Assembly: GCA_905221605.1 (NCBI GenBank)
Contig: CAJNDS010000580.1
Location: forward strand, 82,501-146,500
Reading direction: 5' to 3'
Source: Symbiodinium natans
Lineage: Eukaryota; Sar; Dinophyceae; Suessiales; Symbiodiniaceae
Length of the DNA stretch: 64,000 nt
The notes below the pieces were generated by a model. The model was given only the letters and a program-made list of their open reading frames with translations, had not been told where the DNA came from and did no database searches. Position 1 is the stretch's first letter; every line of letters begins with the position of its first letter. Of the stretch, positions 44,521 through 54,048 are shown in pieces. The translations under genes were made by a program, and so were the position numbers.

Positions 44521-45738
44521 ATGCCTTCCCCGAAGCGATGGCTCCAACTTGCCTCGGATGGTGGACAAGATGGTGGAGCTGGAAATGGTGCAGCTGAGTC
44601 TCTGGGTGAAAGATCGGTGTTGGAAGAGGTGATTCCCGACGCTGAAGTACATCTGGAAGAGGCCTTAGTTGCAGAAAGCCCCAATGCGGGTATGAATCCC
44701 AATAGGGATATGGTTAGCAATGCTGAAGCTGAAGGACGTGCTGTTTCTGTACCGCCAAAGCCTGGTGAAAAAAGGAACTGGGATGCGACTGGTGGCATAG
44801 ATCGTGAAATGGAGGTGACTGTTTTACGAGTGTTACACAAACACGGGTACCAGCCGTCGTCTTCGACTTCGGGTCGAATGGTAGACCAAGAGTCTCAGAC
44901 CGATCTGATTGGAGAAGTGCTACAAGCGACCAGGAGGCCGTTGAACAAGATCAAAAAGGGTCCATCTTCGAGTTCCCAAGGTGGTGGAAGCGGTCACAAA
45001 CAGAAGGGTGCGGACGGCTTTGAAGCTGCACCTGCTGCTGAATACGCCATGGGGGAGGAGGAGATCCTACAGATGGAGGCTGAACGGTTGCGACAGCTGT
45101 CAGAAGAAGAGGACGAGATGCGACAGGTTTCTGAAAGGGACGGTTTTCGGAAAGACGAGCATCTGATCCAAGCGTGTGATGGCACAATGTGGGAATTGCA
45201 CCTCCATGAAGATGGGAGACAATATTATTACTGCCTGGATACGCACGAAACCAAGTGGACATTGCCGGTGGTAGGTGAAAAGGTGAAGAGTGACGAGGTG
45301 GTTGGGTCTCCTTTGGGCAATGAGCTGGAAATGGAGGCGGCACTGGATTCTTCATCCTCTACTCCGAAGACTGAGTCTACGAGGGCATTCCAGGGTAGTG
45401 TAAATAGTTTAGGTGAAAAAGATTTTTCCTCTACTATCAGGGATAGCGGTCCTAGGGCTGATGGTGACGCCCCGACCTCGGGTTCTCCTGATGAGGAAGG
45501 GATTCCTGGGAACCAAGCCAACATCGCTGGAGCTCAACACCTGGATCGGGAAGAAACAGAAGCGCTTTCTGAGGGTGGGGCAGCGATGGAATTGGTGGAT
45601 CCAGAAGAGAAAATGCCCAATGAGGTGATCGGACCTGTGTCGGCTGCAGAAGAGCGAGTGGTGGATGTGGTACCTGTTGTTCAGGAAGGTGGTCCTGGAG
45701 ATTCGGAGGATGGAGAGAAAAAGTTGTGTGTTACTTGA
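44521..45738 (+). CDS. Element ORF1: acidic protein with WW-like domain
   Basis: 405 codons, ATG 55 bases after the primer site. Most of it is acidic, low-complexity linker. Around residues 220-252 is a WW-domain-like unit: tryptophan at MWELH, then DGRQYYYC, then a second tryptophan and proline in KWTLP. WW domains bind proline-rich peptides. The end overlaps ORF2 by 74 bases in the +1 frame. Composition (acidic, E/G/V-rich linker) is continuous across the junction, so ORF1 and ORF2 may be one protein split by a frameshift, either programmed, mutational or a sequencing error, or joined by splicing. The start could be earlier if an LTR start is used. Function likely gag-like RNA binding or packaging, by inference only. 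Confidence 0.8.
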   Translation: MPSPKRWLQLASDGGQDGGAGNGAAESLGERSVLEEVIPDAEVHLEEALVAESPNAGMNPNRDMVSNAEAEGRAVSVPPKPGEKRNWDATGGIDREMEVTVLRVLHKHGYQPSSSTSGRMVDQESQTDLIGEVLQATRRPLNKIKKGPSSSSQGGGSGHKQKGADGFEAAPAAEYAMGEEEILQMEAERLRQLSEEEDEMRQVSERDGFRKDEHLIQACDGTMWELHLHEDGRQYYYCLDTHETKWTLPVVGEKVKSDEVVGSPLGNELEMEAALDSSSSTPKTESTRAFQGSVNSLGEKDFSSTIRDSGPRADGDAPTSGSPDEEGIPGNQANIAGAQHLDREETEALSEGGAAMELVDPEEKMPNEVIGPVSAAEERVVDVVPVVQEGGPGDSEDGEKKLCVT

Positions 45739-48700
45739 GGTGCATGTGGTGGTACGTTCCACGGGCGACTGCAACAATGGGGCGCAGGTCTCCGCAGCAG
45801 CTGATGATGGAGGTTCACAGGTGGACGCACTGGTGCAACCTGAAGTTAGCAGCGAGGAACGAAATGACAAGGGCTACACCGGAGCCAATGAGGCAGCTGT
45901 GGTCAATGATGGTGGAAATTCTCCTTTGGAGGCCATGGAACCAAAGGAGCTTGCGGTGGAAGAAAGCGTGCCTGCCGTGGATGATCGACTCAATTGCCCT
46001 GCAGTGGAAGAAGATTTGCCTGCTGCAGAAGGTGAGACAAAGGACTCCAATGATGGGTCCACTCCCATGAAGGGAGAAGCGTTGCCGTCTGGAAGTTCAC
46101 CGGAAGTCGACACCGAGCGAACTACAGCAGATGAGGCAAAGCCGTTGGCGGAGAAAAAGGGAGGTCCTGAAATCCAGGAGCACAAAAAAGATGAGCTTGT
46201 GGGACTCGTGGAGCAGGACGAGCAGTGTGACCCAAAGGTGAAGACAAAGGATGCGCCAGGAGCCGATGATACAGAGATGGTTTCTGAAGAGCGTGTAAAG
46301 AAAGTGCCCCGAGCGGGAGCCTTGGAGTCACCTGGGCCACATTGCTATCAAGAGGGAGATGAGATCATGGGTCTAGTGCGCTGCATCAATGGGTATGGAG
46401 CCTTTTTGGACCATGGGGATATGAATGTATTGATTCCTGCAGAAGGGAACAATGCATATCAGTTCAAGTTTGGTGATACTGTCAATGGAACAGTGAAACG
46501 AGTGGAAGATGATGGTACCATAATCTTGGACACCTTTCTGGTTTTGGAAGAGGACGTGGAGGACTCTTCTTCGACGCTGCGGAAGTGGAAACCCAGCGGC
46601 TGGAGTACGTGGTGGACGGATTCATGGTATGCTGGTCAATGGTACCAAGATTCCAACGGTCAATGGGACTGGAAACAGGAGGAAGAGCAATCCGATGAAG
46701 AGCTTGTGGTACAGGAGTTGTCTTCTGAAGAACGAAAAGAAAGGCAACTTTATGGAGAAAAGATCTACAAAGCTCTTCTGGAGAATGGAAATGAAGAGGA
46801 AGCCTATGTTGGCAAAATTACTGGGATGCTGTTAGGTCGGCCGATGGAAGATTTACAGGAGTGTGTTGCGGATCAGGCATTCCTCAATGCGGAAGCTCGG
46901 CGCGCGTATGGCATCTTGCAAAATGATGGTTGGAAGCCTGATGGTACAGAAAACACAGGTTTGGGGGAGTTAACCACCTTTTCCCGAACACAGTACCACA
47001 ACGCGCTCTTCGAACTGGCACGTAGGAAAAGGAGATTTTCTCGACCAGTTGTGGGTGATGCGGTGGCAGTGGTGCTGGATCAAGGGGAAGAGGAGTTTTG
47101 GAACGCGCTTTGGTTGGACACCAAGCTATTTTTGCAGGAGCTTGATGGTGCAGTGCAATCCATGAGCAAAAGGGAGAACAAGCCAATGGAAGCCTACATG
47201 GATCCTGACCAGTACAAAAAGGCTTACATGACACCAAAGACGGTGTTGTCACCTGGTTACAGCAAGCTGTGCAGGTTCTTCAATAAGGGAAGGTGTCGCA
47301 ATGGCGATGGGTGTCCCTATGAGCATCGTCGGTACGGTGAAGGTTGGCCAGAAGGGGGGTCAACTGATCCAAAGAATAGCCAAGAAGCTGATGATGAGGA
47401 CGGGAACATCGGTGACCCTCCCACAGAGGAAGGTACAGTGGATGAGGCACAGCAGGAGCGGGAGGATTTAGCCTTCCGGGCCAAGTACAATTTTGGCAAA
47501 GGTGCATCAAAGGGTGAGCCTACGTCGGGTGAGCCAAAAGGTCGTCTGTGTCTGTATTACAATCAAGGTGGTTGTAAATATGGGACTACATGCAGGTATC
47601 TTCACAACGATGACATAGCATTGGAAGGGACTTGGGAGCCCGGCAAAGCTTGGGACAATGCTTCCAGGAAGTCACTAAGGGACGCAGGGTTCCACCATTG
47701 CTGTTTCGATTATTACCTCAGAGGACGTTGCCGGAAAGGGTTAAATTTCTGCAAGTACTCCCATGACGAGATGTCAGAGGAGCGGCTGTCGCTCCTGAAA
47801 CACTTGGTACAGGTGGCCAATCAGGTCCGGTTTGAAAAAGAGAGAGGATGGGAGCTTACGGATAGAAGCACTTTTCAGCCACCTGCGAGTGGGGGAGCTG
47901 AATCTTCCTCATCCTCGGCACCAAAAGCACTGCAAATGACCAATGTGTCACAAAAAGATGGTGAAAAAGGTATTCTGGATGAAGTAGAAGCTGATGAGCA
48001 AAAGAATTCGGTGGCTGCATCCACTAGTACTCAGCTTCACAATCCGGAGGAGCCGATTGAAAATTGGATGGCTCGCAACGCACACCTGTGGGTGTATACC
48101 CCTCATGTAAGTGAGGTGATGATTACGCTTGGTGTGACCAATGTGTCGGACTTGCAAGAGTTCATCTTTGTGGAAGATTTGGTTGACAAAGGGATCAACA
48201 AAGTGACCGCATGCAAAATTCTGCAATTGGTGGGTGAGGTCCGATATCGACCGGGAGGACCGGAAAAGGCAGTTCCTTCTGATGCATCTGTACGGGTACA
48301 ACAATCTTCTGGGAACAAAGGGACTGGAAGAGCGGCGGTGCGAACCCTCACTCAGGTGCGTGAAGCTGAAGACTCCGGTGCAAAAACTATGCCGAGAGGT
48401 TCCTATCGGGAGCTTTTTGATAAGGTCAGGTACCGTGATGGTTGGACGCTTGCGCAGAGGTCTCCGTTGTGCGTACAGAAGCTGCGGTTGGTGGGAGTTG
48501 GAATGCCGCCGGTGAATCCACCAACGAAAAAGTATCGGTCAAGATCAAACCCTGTAAGAAGGGGAAGGCCCTTGCTGGACAAAAAACAGGTGCGACAGGT
48601 GCCACGATCTCGGTCACAACGACGAGTGCAACTGGCGGAAGTGGTGGAAAAACCGAAGCCCCTGGAGCCGGTGAAACCTCGTGGTGGTTTGTCGTATCCA

Positions 48701-51700
48701 TTCAGCAGAGCGTGGGCAGATGTGGTGGATGATGATGACCAGGCGGAGGCTTTGGTCTCGTATGCCGCTTCCTCAAGCGATTCAAGCGAGGAGGAGACCA
48801 ATGCGGTACAACGCCTGAAGGAACTCTTTTTGCAAGAAAGGGATTCGTGGAGAACTGCGAGTCGTGGCAATGTTCCACAAAGTGGTTCTTCAGGCTCCAA
48901 TGATGGGCCGAAAAAATCGGTTCACCTTGGCGAAGGGCGCGACAAAGCGTCGCGGGGGGAGACCCGCCAAGAAGTGACTTCACAAGTTTTTTCGCTACCA
49001 CAACCTTCTCGTCGAGCTGAACGGTCTCAAAAAAGAACAAGGGATGGTTCAGTTATGGTTGGTTCGCTGGCGGTGGGCTCCACGGATGAGGTTTTACCTG
49101 GGCAAGGTGCTGCTGGACAGGTGAATGTCTCTGAAAGCGCTCAAGTTCTTCCTGGGCATGAAGTGGCTGGACAGGAGACGGCGCCGGAAGGAGCAGTACA
49201 GATTTCTGGCGAGGAGACCGACCAAAAAGAAGGAGAAGGCGGGAGCAATGATCTCCGTGGTAATGATGCGAAGATGTTGGATGGTGGTCCGGTGAGGAGT
49301 GACCTTCAGCAATTGCTGGTGAAAGGCCTTCTGACTCGAATTTATTGGAAGGTTGCAGTTGGCAAGTTGCCAATGGGGCAAAGAGATTGCCAAAAAGGGT
49401 CCAATAAGATGGATCGAAATTTGGTTATTAGCATGTCATCCGAGGGTGCAAGCGAACAGGATGAGAACCTGGCACTGGAGGACGATGCTGATCAGTCAAT
49501 GGGAGACGGTGCAATGGTTATGGTGTATGATCCAGGAACGCTGATCCAGTCGCCAACAACTGATTGGGTTATGCGTCGCGGTCTGACCGATCGTACCGTC
49601 TGGCCAGCAATGGCGCACCTGGCACAGAGGATATGTGCTGAAATGGTTCAAGTGGATGAAATGAATGCCCAGCTAGGGACTGGAACACTCCTTTTTCAAA
49701 GGAGAGATCAAGGATATTATACTGACCTGCATCATTCGTTCCATGACAACCCGTGCTTGCCGGCGGTGGGGAATTACCCTCTTTCGGTGATGGGTGCCTT
49801 GTTGTCTCCTGGTCTGGAAGGGGAATTCAAGAATACGGACAAGTTTGGTACTGCTATGGAGGCAATTGCCTATGATTGGAGCCGCAGTCCAGGCATGGAA
49901 GTTCATATTGAACTTATGGCGAGGGTAGCCAAAATGGTTCACCCATTCCTGAATCTGGGAGCACAAGGGTCGGTGATGGTTTCAGAATTTCTCTGGCAGC
50001 GCGGGAGGGCTCGGTTGATGGAGTTTCTTCAAGCGGCGACTTGTGCGGACCAATTGGAGGCTCTCTGGAGAAGGATGGACGACGATGCGGATGAGGAGGT
50101 GGATCCTTCGACAGCGATGCTGGAAGTTCTTGGACTAGAGGATGCGGTGCTTGATCAAGGGAACAATGAATCCCTTATTCCCATTGAAGATGCTGGAGGT
50201 GAGACAAGCGGTGACACTGGAGGGAAGGGCAAAGCGCCAGAAGTTTCTCCGGAAGAGGAGAAATCCAGTGGGTCATCCAGACTGGCGGACACAAGGATTT
50301 TCTTGTGGTCAGTGTACTCCCGCGTGGCTTCGAATTTCTCTATGCAGGACCGCACTACTGGTAAGATCTTTGACAGCACCAAAGGATATCCTGGTGAAGG
50401 ACCAAACAATGATGACAATCCTTCCTCTAAGGGGAACTTTCCCTGGATTTCAGAAGACTACCTCGACGAAGTGGTGTCAAAAAAGATGGAAAGGTCTTCA
50501 GAGATGGATGGGTTTGTTCCGGGAAGTGAGGGATCATTGGAAAAGGTAGAGGTGGAGAATGTTACTGCCTCTAAAATTCTTATGGCTCTTTGGAAGAAGG
50601 GACATAGAGTTGGGTTTAGAAGGTTGCGTCGTTTGAATGCATCTGGATGCAAGGTTGGAGCAATGAAACGTCCAATCAAAAGGGTGCAGAAGATTGGCGC
50701 TAGGAAGGCCTTCATGAAGATGTTCAATGTTTTTGGATCGTCTCAGCATGGCTCAGGAGTTGGCGGAAAACCGATCATGAAGGTGGTAGGACCAAGGCCA
50801 GGTTTTCCAGCTGTACTCCAAGCACCAAATACTGATAGCACGTCGGGTGAAGGGAGCAGTCCCCAGGTACATGGCAATGTTCATGTAGAGCACAGTCGCC
50901 CTATGGACCGGTATGAGGCAGAGCGCTTGGAGAAGAGGAAGAAGGGTTTCTGCTATTGGTTTGGCAAAGGGAAAGATCGCTGCAAATTTGGTGACGACTG
51001 CAAATTCATCCATTCCGAAGATGATGTGGTGCTACATTCATATTGGTGCAAGTACTATGTGGCAGGGAGAGAATGTTTCGCTGGAAAGGATTGTGAGTTC
51101 TCGCATGATGCAACTGGTGTGAGGTGCGTCCAGTTTGCTCGGTCTGGGAAGTGTCGGTTTGGTGACAGGTGTGTCTTTGGACATGAGGTTCCGTTGGAAA
51201 AACAGAGGCCAAGGTCTCCAAGGACGCCCCCAAGGGATGGTCCAAGGAGAAAGTCTGGTGCAAATGGTGGAAAAAAGGAGATCTCTCCTGAACAGTTCGG
51301 TGATGATGAGGAGGATTTTATGGTTTATGACGAAGAGACCAAGATGACGGAACTGTTGATGGAGGCGATTTCATTTCTGTCCAATGGCAAGTCAGATTTG
51401 GCTCGAGCAGAGGCGGACCCATTGTTCAAACTCCTGAAGATCACTGGAGATGCTGACTACATGGATCAAGTATGGGTTTCGTGGACCACTGAAATGTTGT
51501 CAGTGCTGGAACTTCTCGAAGTAGTGAAGTCGTACGATGTTTCGCTCGCGGAGGTGGAAGAATGGGTCAATGACCTGAGGATATGGTATGAGCGAGCCAA
51601 TTTGGGAGAAGAAAAGGATCCCAAAAAAGGGAAAAAGAGGTCCCTAGAAGGGGAGTCCAGCAAAGATATTCCTGCCGAAAAAGAAGTGGTTGAGACTTCG

Positions 51701-52189
51701 GAGACGGAGGTTGCCGTTGAGGAGGAGAAGAAAAAGGTAAAAAAGAAGAGGAAAGCTGCAGCTATCGAAGATCCTTACACTCTCATGGTTCCAAAGCCGA
51801 AGAAGATGCCGGCGGTCATTGAGAAGGGTGGATCATCATCCAATGTGGTGGTTTCTGCAGTGGAAAAAGCCTCAAAAGCGCGCACAAAGTCAAATGTCGG
51901 TGGAAAGACAAAGAAGAAGGAGAAAAGTCAGAGTCCCAAAAAAGAAGAGGTGGTAATGGTGCAAGATCCTGAGGAAAAGGATCGTCCATCCGATGCGGAG
52001 GCACCAGGGTCTGCCAATGCGAATGAAGAGCTGGATCAATCTTGCCAGGCGATTGAGGATGCGAAGAGAGAAGGATTGGTATCCTCAATTCAAAGGGGCA
52101 TACAGGATCCTATTCTTACGATTTCGGACCTGGAGTATATTCTGCTGCAACTTCACCTCAAGATTGCCAACAATCGGAAAAAGAAGTGA
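45665..52189 (+). CDS. Element ORF2: giant S1-like / six-CCCH zinc-finger protein
   Basis: 2174 codons, uninterrupted. In order: acidic linker (to about residue 225); S1-like OB-fold (about 230-290, IMGLVRCINGYGAFLDHGDM); W-rich patch (about 315-342); three CCCH zinc fingers near 535-556, 627-648 and 677-702 (for example CRFFNKGRCRNGDGCPYEH); a possible SAM-like helical domain (about 798-855); long low-complexity parts; a predicted globular, helix-rich part (about 1295-1480); three more CCCH fingers near 1761-1785, 1793-1815 and 1818-1840; a basic tail with KKVKKKRK-type nuclear-signal-like runs (about 2021). S1 and CCCH modules bind RNA. No pol motif is seen anywhere, including no DTG protease or YxDD reverse transcriptase signature in a plausible context. 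The listed ATG may not be the true start, because the frame is entered from ORF1. Long, intact coding capacity in a non-autonomous element is unusual. Confidence 0.88.
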   Translation: MWYLLFRKVVLEIRRMERKSCVLLEVHVVVRSTGDCNNGAQVSAAADDGGSQVDALVQPEVSSEERNDKGYTGANEAAVVNDGGNSPLEAMEPKELAVEESVPAVDDRLNCPAVEEDLPAAEGETKDSNDGSTPMKGEALPSGSSPEVDTERTTADEAKPLAEKKGGPEIQEHKKDELVGLVEQDEQCDPKVKTKDAPGADDTEMVSEERVKKVPRAGALESPGPHCYQEGDEIMGLVRCINGYGAFLDHGDMNVLIPAEGNNAYQFKFGDTVNGTVKRVEDDGTIILDTFLVLEEDVEDSSSTLRKWKPSGWSTWWTDSWYAGQWYQDSNGQWDWKQEEEQSDEELVVQELSSEERKERQLYGEKIYKALLENGNEEEAYVGKITGMLLGRPMEDLQECVADQAFLNAEARRAYGILQNDGWKPDGTENTGLGELTTFSRTQYHNALFELARRKRRFSRPVVGDAVAVVLDQGEEEFWNALWLDTKLFLQELDGAVQSMSKRENKPMEAYMDPDQYKKAYMTPKTVLSPGYSKLCRFFNKGRCRNGDGCPYEHRRYGEGWPEGGSTDPKNSQEADDEDGNIGDPPTEEGTVDEAQQEREDLAFRAKYNFGKGASKGEPTSGEPKGRLCLYYNQGGCKYGTTCRYLHNDDIALEGTWEPGKAWDNASRKSLRDAGFHHCCFDYYLRGRCRKGLNFCKYSHDEMSEERLSLLKHLVQVANQVRFEKERGWELTDRSTFQPPASGGAESSSSSAPKALQMTNVSQKDGEKGILDEVEADEQKNSVAASTSTQLHNPEEPIENWMARNAHLWVYTPHVSEVMITLGVTNVSDLQEFIFVEDLVDKGINKVTACKILQLVGEVRYRPGGPEKAVPSDASVRVQQSSGNKGTGRAAVRTLTQVREAEDSGAKTMPRGSYRELFDKVRYRDGWTLAQRSPLCVQKLRLVGVGMPPVNPPTKKYRSRSNPVRRGRPLLDKKQVRQVPRSRSQRRVQLAEVVEKPKPLEPVKPRGGLSYPFSRAWADVVDDDDQAEALVSYAASSSDSSEEETNAVQRLKELFLQERDSWRTASRGNVPQSGSSGSNDGPKKSVHLGEGRDKASRGETRQEVTSQVFSLPQPSRRAERSQKRTRDGSVMVGSLAVGSTDEVLPGQGAAGQVNVSESAQVLPGHEVAGQETAPEGAVQISGEETDQKEGEGGSNDLRGNDAKMLDGGPVRSDLQQLLVKGLLTRIYWKVAVGKLPMGQRDCQKGSNKMDRNLVISMSSEGASEQDENLALEDDADQSMGDGAMVMVYDPGTLIQSPTTDWVMRRGLTDRTVWPAMAHLAQRICAEMVQVDEMNAQLGTGTLLFQRRDQGYYTDLHHSFHDNPCLPAVGNYPLSVMGALLSPGLEGEFKNTDKFGTAMEAIAYDWSRSPGMEVHIELMARVAKMVHPFLNLGAQGSVMVSEFLWQRGRARLMEFLQAATCADQLEALWRRMDDDADEEVDPSTAMLEVLGLEDAVLDQGNNESLIPIEDAGGETSGDTGGKGKAPEVSPEEEKSSGSSRLADTRIFLWSVYSRVASNFSMQDRTTGKIFDSTKGYPGEGPNNDDNPSSKGNFPWISEDYLDEVVSKKMERSSEMDGFVPGSEGSLEKVEVENVTASKILMALWKKGHRVGFRRLRRLNASGCKVGAMKRPIKRVQKIGARKAFMKMFNVFGSSQHGSGVGGKPIMKVVGPRPGFPAVLQAPNTDSTSGEGSSPQVHGNVHVEHSRPMDRYEAERLEKRKKGFCYWFGKGKDRCKFGDDCKFIHSEDDVVLHSYWCKYYVAGRECFAGKDCEFSHDATGVRCVQFARSGKCRFGDRCVFGHEVPLEKQRPRSPRTPPRDGPRRKSGANGGKKEISPEQFGDDEEDFMVYDEETKMTELLMEAISFLSNGKSDLARAEADPLFKLLKITGDADYMDQVWVSWTTEMLSVLELLEVVKSYDVSLAEVEEWVNDLRIWYERANLGEEKDPKKGKKRSLEGESSKDIPAEKEVVETSETEVAVEEEKKKVKKKRKAAAIEDPYTLMVPKPKKMPAVIEKGGSSSNVVVSAVEKASKARTKSNVGGKTKKKEKSQSPKKEEVVMVQDPEEKDRPSDAEAPGSANANEELDQSCQAIEDAKREGLVSSIQRGIQDPILTISDLEYILLQLHLKIANNRKKK

Positions 52190-52552
52190 TTGGATGGTAT
52201 GGATGAAGGGATGGTTTTTCTCTTTCTGGAGACCGGTGCGCTGGAACAGCCAATGTGCTGACAAAGGTGGTGGTTACTATTAAGGGTATGGAAATCCCTG
52301 ATAGTAGGAGTCAGTAGCTTTTCGCGTAGCGAAGACCACGGTTTGTGGTGAAGAAGGCCAAGGAGTCTTCAGTGATGAGAGGATCAAGGTGAAAAAAGAT
52401 TCTCTATGGGTAGTAGGTTAGCCAATGTGCTATAATTCCGTCCTGGAAGACGTTAAACCACAATTTGCATTTCAAGCAGCTGGCTGCTGCCGTAATGGCA
52501 GTTTTTGGCCAAAAGATCTGCATCTCCAATGTGTCCTAGGAAATCCTAGGAC
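52190..52552 (+). other. Element 3' non-coding region with hairpins
   Basis: About 360 bp between the ORF2 stop and the polypurine tract. Contains TTCGC-GTA-GCGAA (near 52320), a weak stem around AAGGGTATGGAAATCCCT (near 52283), and a perfect 8-bp stem GTCCTAGG / CCTAGGAC with loop AAAT at 52533-52552. The hairpins may serve packaging or minus/plus-strand priming, which is inference. Confidence 0.7.
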
Positions 52553-52560
52553 AGGGGGAG
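52553..52560 (+). promoter_or_regulatory. Polypurine tract
   Basis: AGGGGGAG directly before the 3' LTR, the expected place for plus-strand priming. It lies immediately after the 8-bp-stem hairpin. Confidence 0.8.
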
Positions 52561-52847
52561 TGCGGAGCTGCAATTGGTATTGTAGAAAGGAGTTAGTGTT
52601 GGAAGTTGGAAGGGTTAATGAACCCGGTAATCGTATTTGGCTCAAGATGGGCTTGAACAGAAAGCCACAAGTTCAAAAAGAAGTGCCTGGGTTCTTAGGG
52701 TTTGGTAAGGGTGTGGATTCCTTCCCCCTTTCCTTCCCCCCTGGGTTGCTCTTATCCGTGTTCTTGGTTGTTTCTTGGTTCGATCTGGGAAATATAAGTT
52801 CAGGGCGATTAGGGGAGTTGATTTCCTTCCTTGGTTGTCCCCCCGTA
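52561..52847 (+). repeat. 3' LTR
   Basis: 287 bp, same as the 5' LTR in every part compared. It is followed directly by CCCTAAACCC of the host array. The TTTGGCTCAAG motif lies at 52636-52646. Confidence 0.93.
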
Positions 52848-53191
52848 CCCTAAACCCTACACCCTGAACCCTGAACCCTGAACCCTGAACCCTGAACCCT
52901 AAACACCCACCTGTTGCTGGCCGTGTCCGACCACTGTGCCCAGCCTGTCCGGGGCTCGGGACGTCCGATCGGCCAAAGGCTTTCCCTAAACCCTAAGCCC
53001 GAAACCCTAAACCCTAAACCCTAAACCCGAAACCCCTAACTTTCTGAGGGTTCAGAGGGCTTATAGGACTTGCAGAGGTCAGGCGGCTCAGACCTTATAG
53101 GCTTAGTTGGCCCTGTGTCAGGCATTGTAGGAGTTTATAGGGTTTACAGGGGTTGATGCGTTGGCAGGGCTCAGGGTTTAGGGTTTAGGGA

Positions 53192-53449
53192 TTAACCAGA
53201 GACGCGCCAGCAATGCGACAGCCACGCCGCCTCCGGACTGGCGTCGTGATCCCAAGAATCGCTGCCACGCTCGAGTAAGTGCCCTATGTTGGCAAGTCCA
53301 GTGGAGCGGAGAACGAAGTCGATCACCGAGCTTGTCAACAGTAACCGCAACGGTGCTTTTCCGTCCTCGAACTTCGGCACCGCCACCGATTGTAGAGCAG
53401 GCACAGCTTCATCCACGATCCTTTTGCTCATGGCCCTGATAGACGCCAT
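53192..53449 (-). CDS. Exon-like ORF, 85 codons, unknown
   Basis: An open frame starting MASIRAMSKRIVDEAVPALQ, with third positions about two-thirds G or C. Two more - strand islands with long open frames lie upstream on that strand (53540-53690 and 53750-53842), and possibly a fourth (53958-54045). Together they look like exons of one - strand gene separated by telomere-like introns. No domain recognised. The stop and the first methionine may be incidental if it is an internal exon. Confidence 0.42.
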   Translation of the reverse strand: MASIRAMSKRIVDEAVPALQSVAVPKFEDGKAPLRLLLTSSVIDFVLRSTGLANIGHLLERGSDSWDHDASPEAAWLSHCWRVSG

Positions 53450-53539
53450 CTGACTTTATGATTCTGCGACCGTGAGACTGGGGAGCCGCTGAGTTTCAGG
53501 GGTTTAGGGTTTTGGGGTTTAGGGTTTAGGGTTTTGGGA

Positions 53540-53690
53540 ACACCTGGTCAGCTTGTCCGTACCTCTGCCGAAGCCGCTCGACAGCTCGCACATCAAGAGC
53601 GACGTGATTTGTAGTGGAACGGGTCGTCTTGATGGTCGAATGGTCCCAGAAGGTGCTGGACGCGATGAGGCTGGACCCCGAAGCACCCTA
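53540..53690 (-). other. Exon-like island
   Basis: A - strand frame is open for all of its roughly 49 codons with about 70% G or C at third positions, against roughly 56% GC overall. That is better coding support than for most islands. TTTTGGG-type sequence lies on its left and CCCTAAA on its right. Confidence 0.42.
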
Positions 53691-53749
53691 AACCCTAAAC
53701 CCTAAACCCTAAACCCTAAACCCTAAACCCTAAACCCTAAACCCTAAAC

Positions 53750-53842
53750 CGACTCCAATCCTCTGCGGTCTCTTCCCAGATGCCAACCATGCCGTCGGCG
53801 TGCCAAGGTGGAGTAGGAGCACGGCTTGCGCTCAGGAAGGGC
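53750..53842 (-). other. Exon-like island
   Basis: A - strand frame is open throughout, containing GIWEETAEDWS. Flanks: CCCTAAA left, TTTAGGG-type right. Confidence 0.4.
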
Positions 53843-53945
53843 TTTAGGGTCTAGGGTTTAGGGTTTAGGGTTTGGGGTTTAAGGTTTAGGGTTTAGGGTT
53901 TAAGGTTTAGGGTTTGGGGTTTAGGGTTTGGGGTTTAGGGTTCGG

Positions 53946-54048
53946 GTTTGCGCCTACAGTTCCTGGACCTCAGCCTCACGCACATCATGCATGCTCCTCA
54001 AGCCGTCCGATGAGAACCAAGCGTTGGACTCAGACTCTTGCCTAAACC
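53946..54048 (-). other. Exon-like island
   Basis: On the - strand a frame of about 28 codons (ending REAVQ-like acidic residues) follows an AG and runs to a GTAGGC that could be a splice donor. + strand frames are also partly open, so support is modest. Confidence 0.35.

Larger units (their letters stand above)
44167..52847 (+). mobile_element. Complete non-autonomous LTR retroelement carrying large ORFs
   Basis: 8681 bp bounded by two 287-bp direct repeats (44167-44453 and 52561-52847) that look identical. Both begin TG and end TA. Flanking CCCTA on both sides is a possible 5-bp target duplication, though the host array is itself made of CCCTAAA. A tRNA primer-binding site follows the left LTR and a polypurine tract precedes the right LTR. 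Inside are two overlapping ORFs with RNA-binding-type domains. I see no aspartic protease, integrase, reverse transcriptase or RNase H motif, so mobilisation would need enzymes from another element, most likely a copia-type one given the primer site. LTR identity implies recent insertion. Confidence 0.9.

Noticed and set aside
44166-44597. 143-codon ORF across the 5' LTR, and its partner at 52425-52853
   Set aside because: The two share the LTR sequence and have no other support; the reading frame is incidental to the repeat.
48403-48900. 165-codon and other - strand ORFs inside the LTR element
   Set aside because: They are shadows of the 2174-codon ORF on the + strand.
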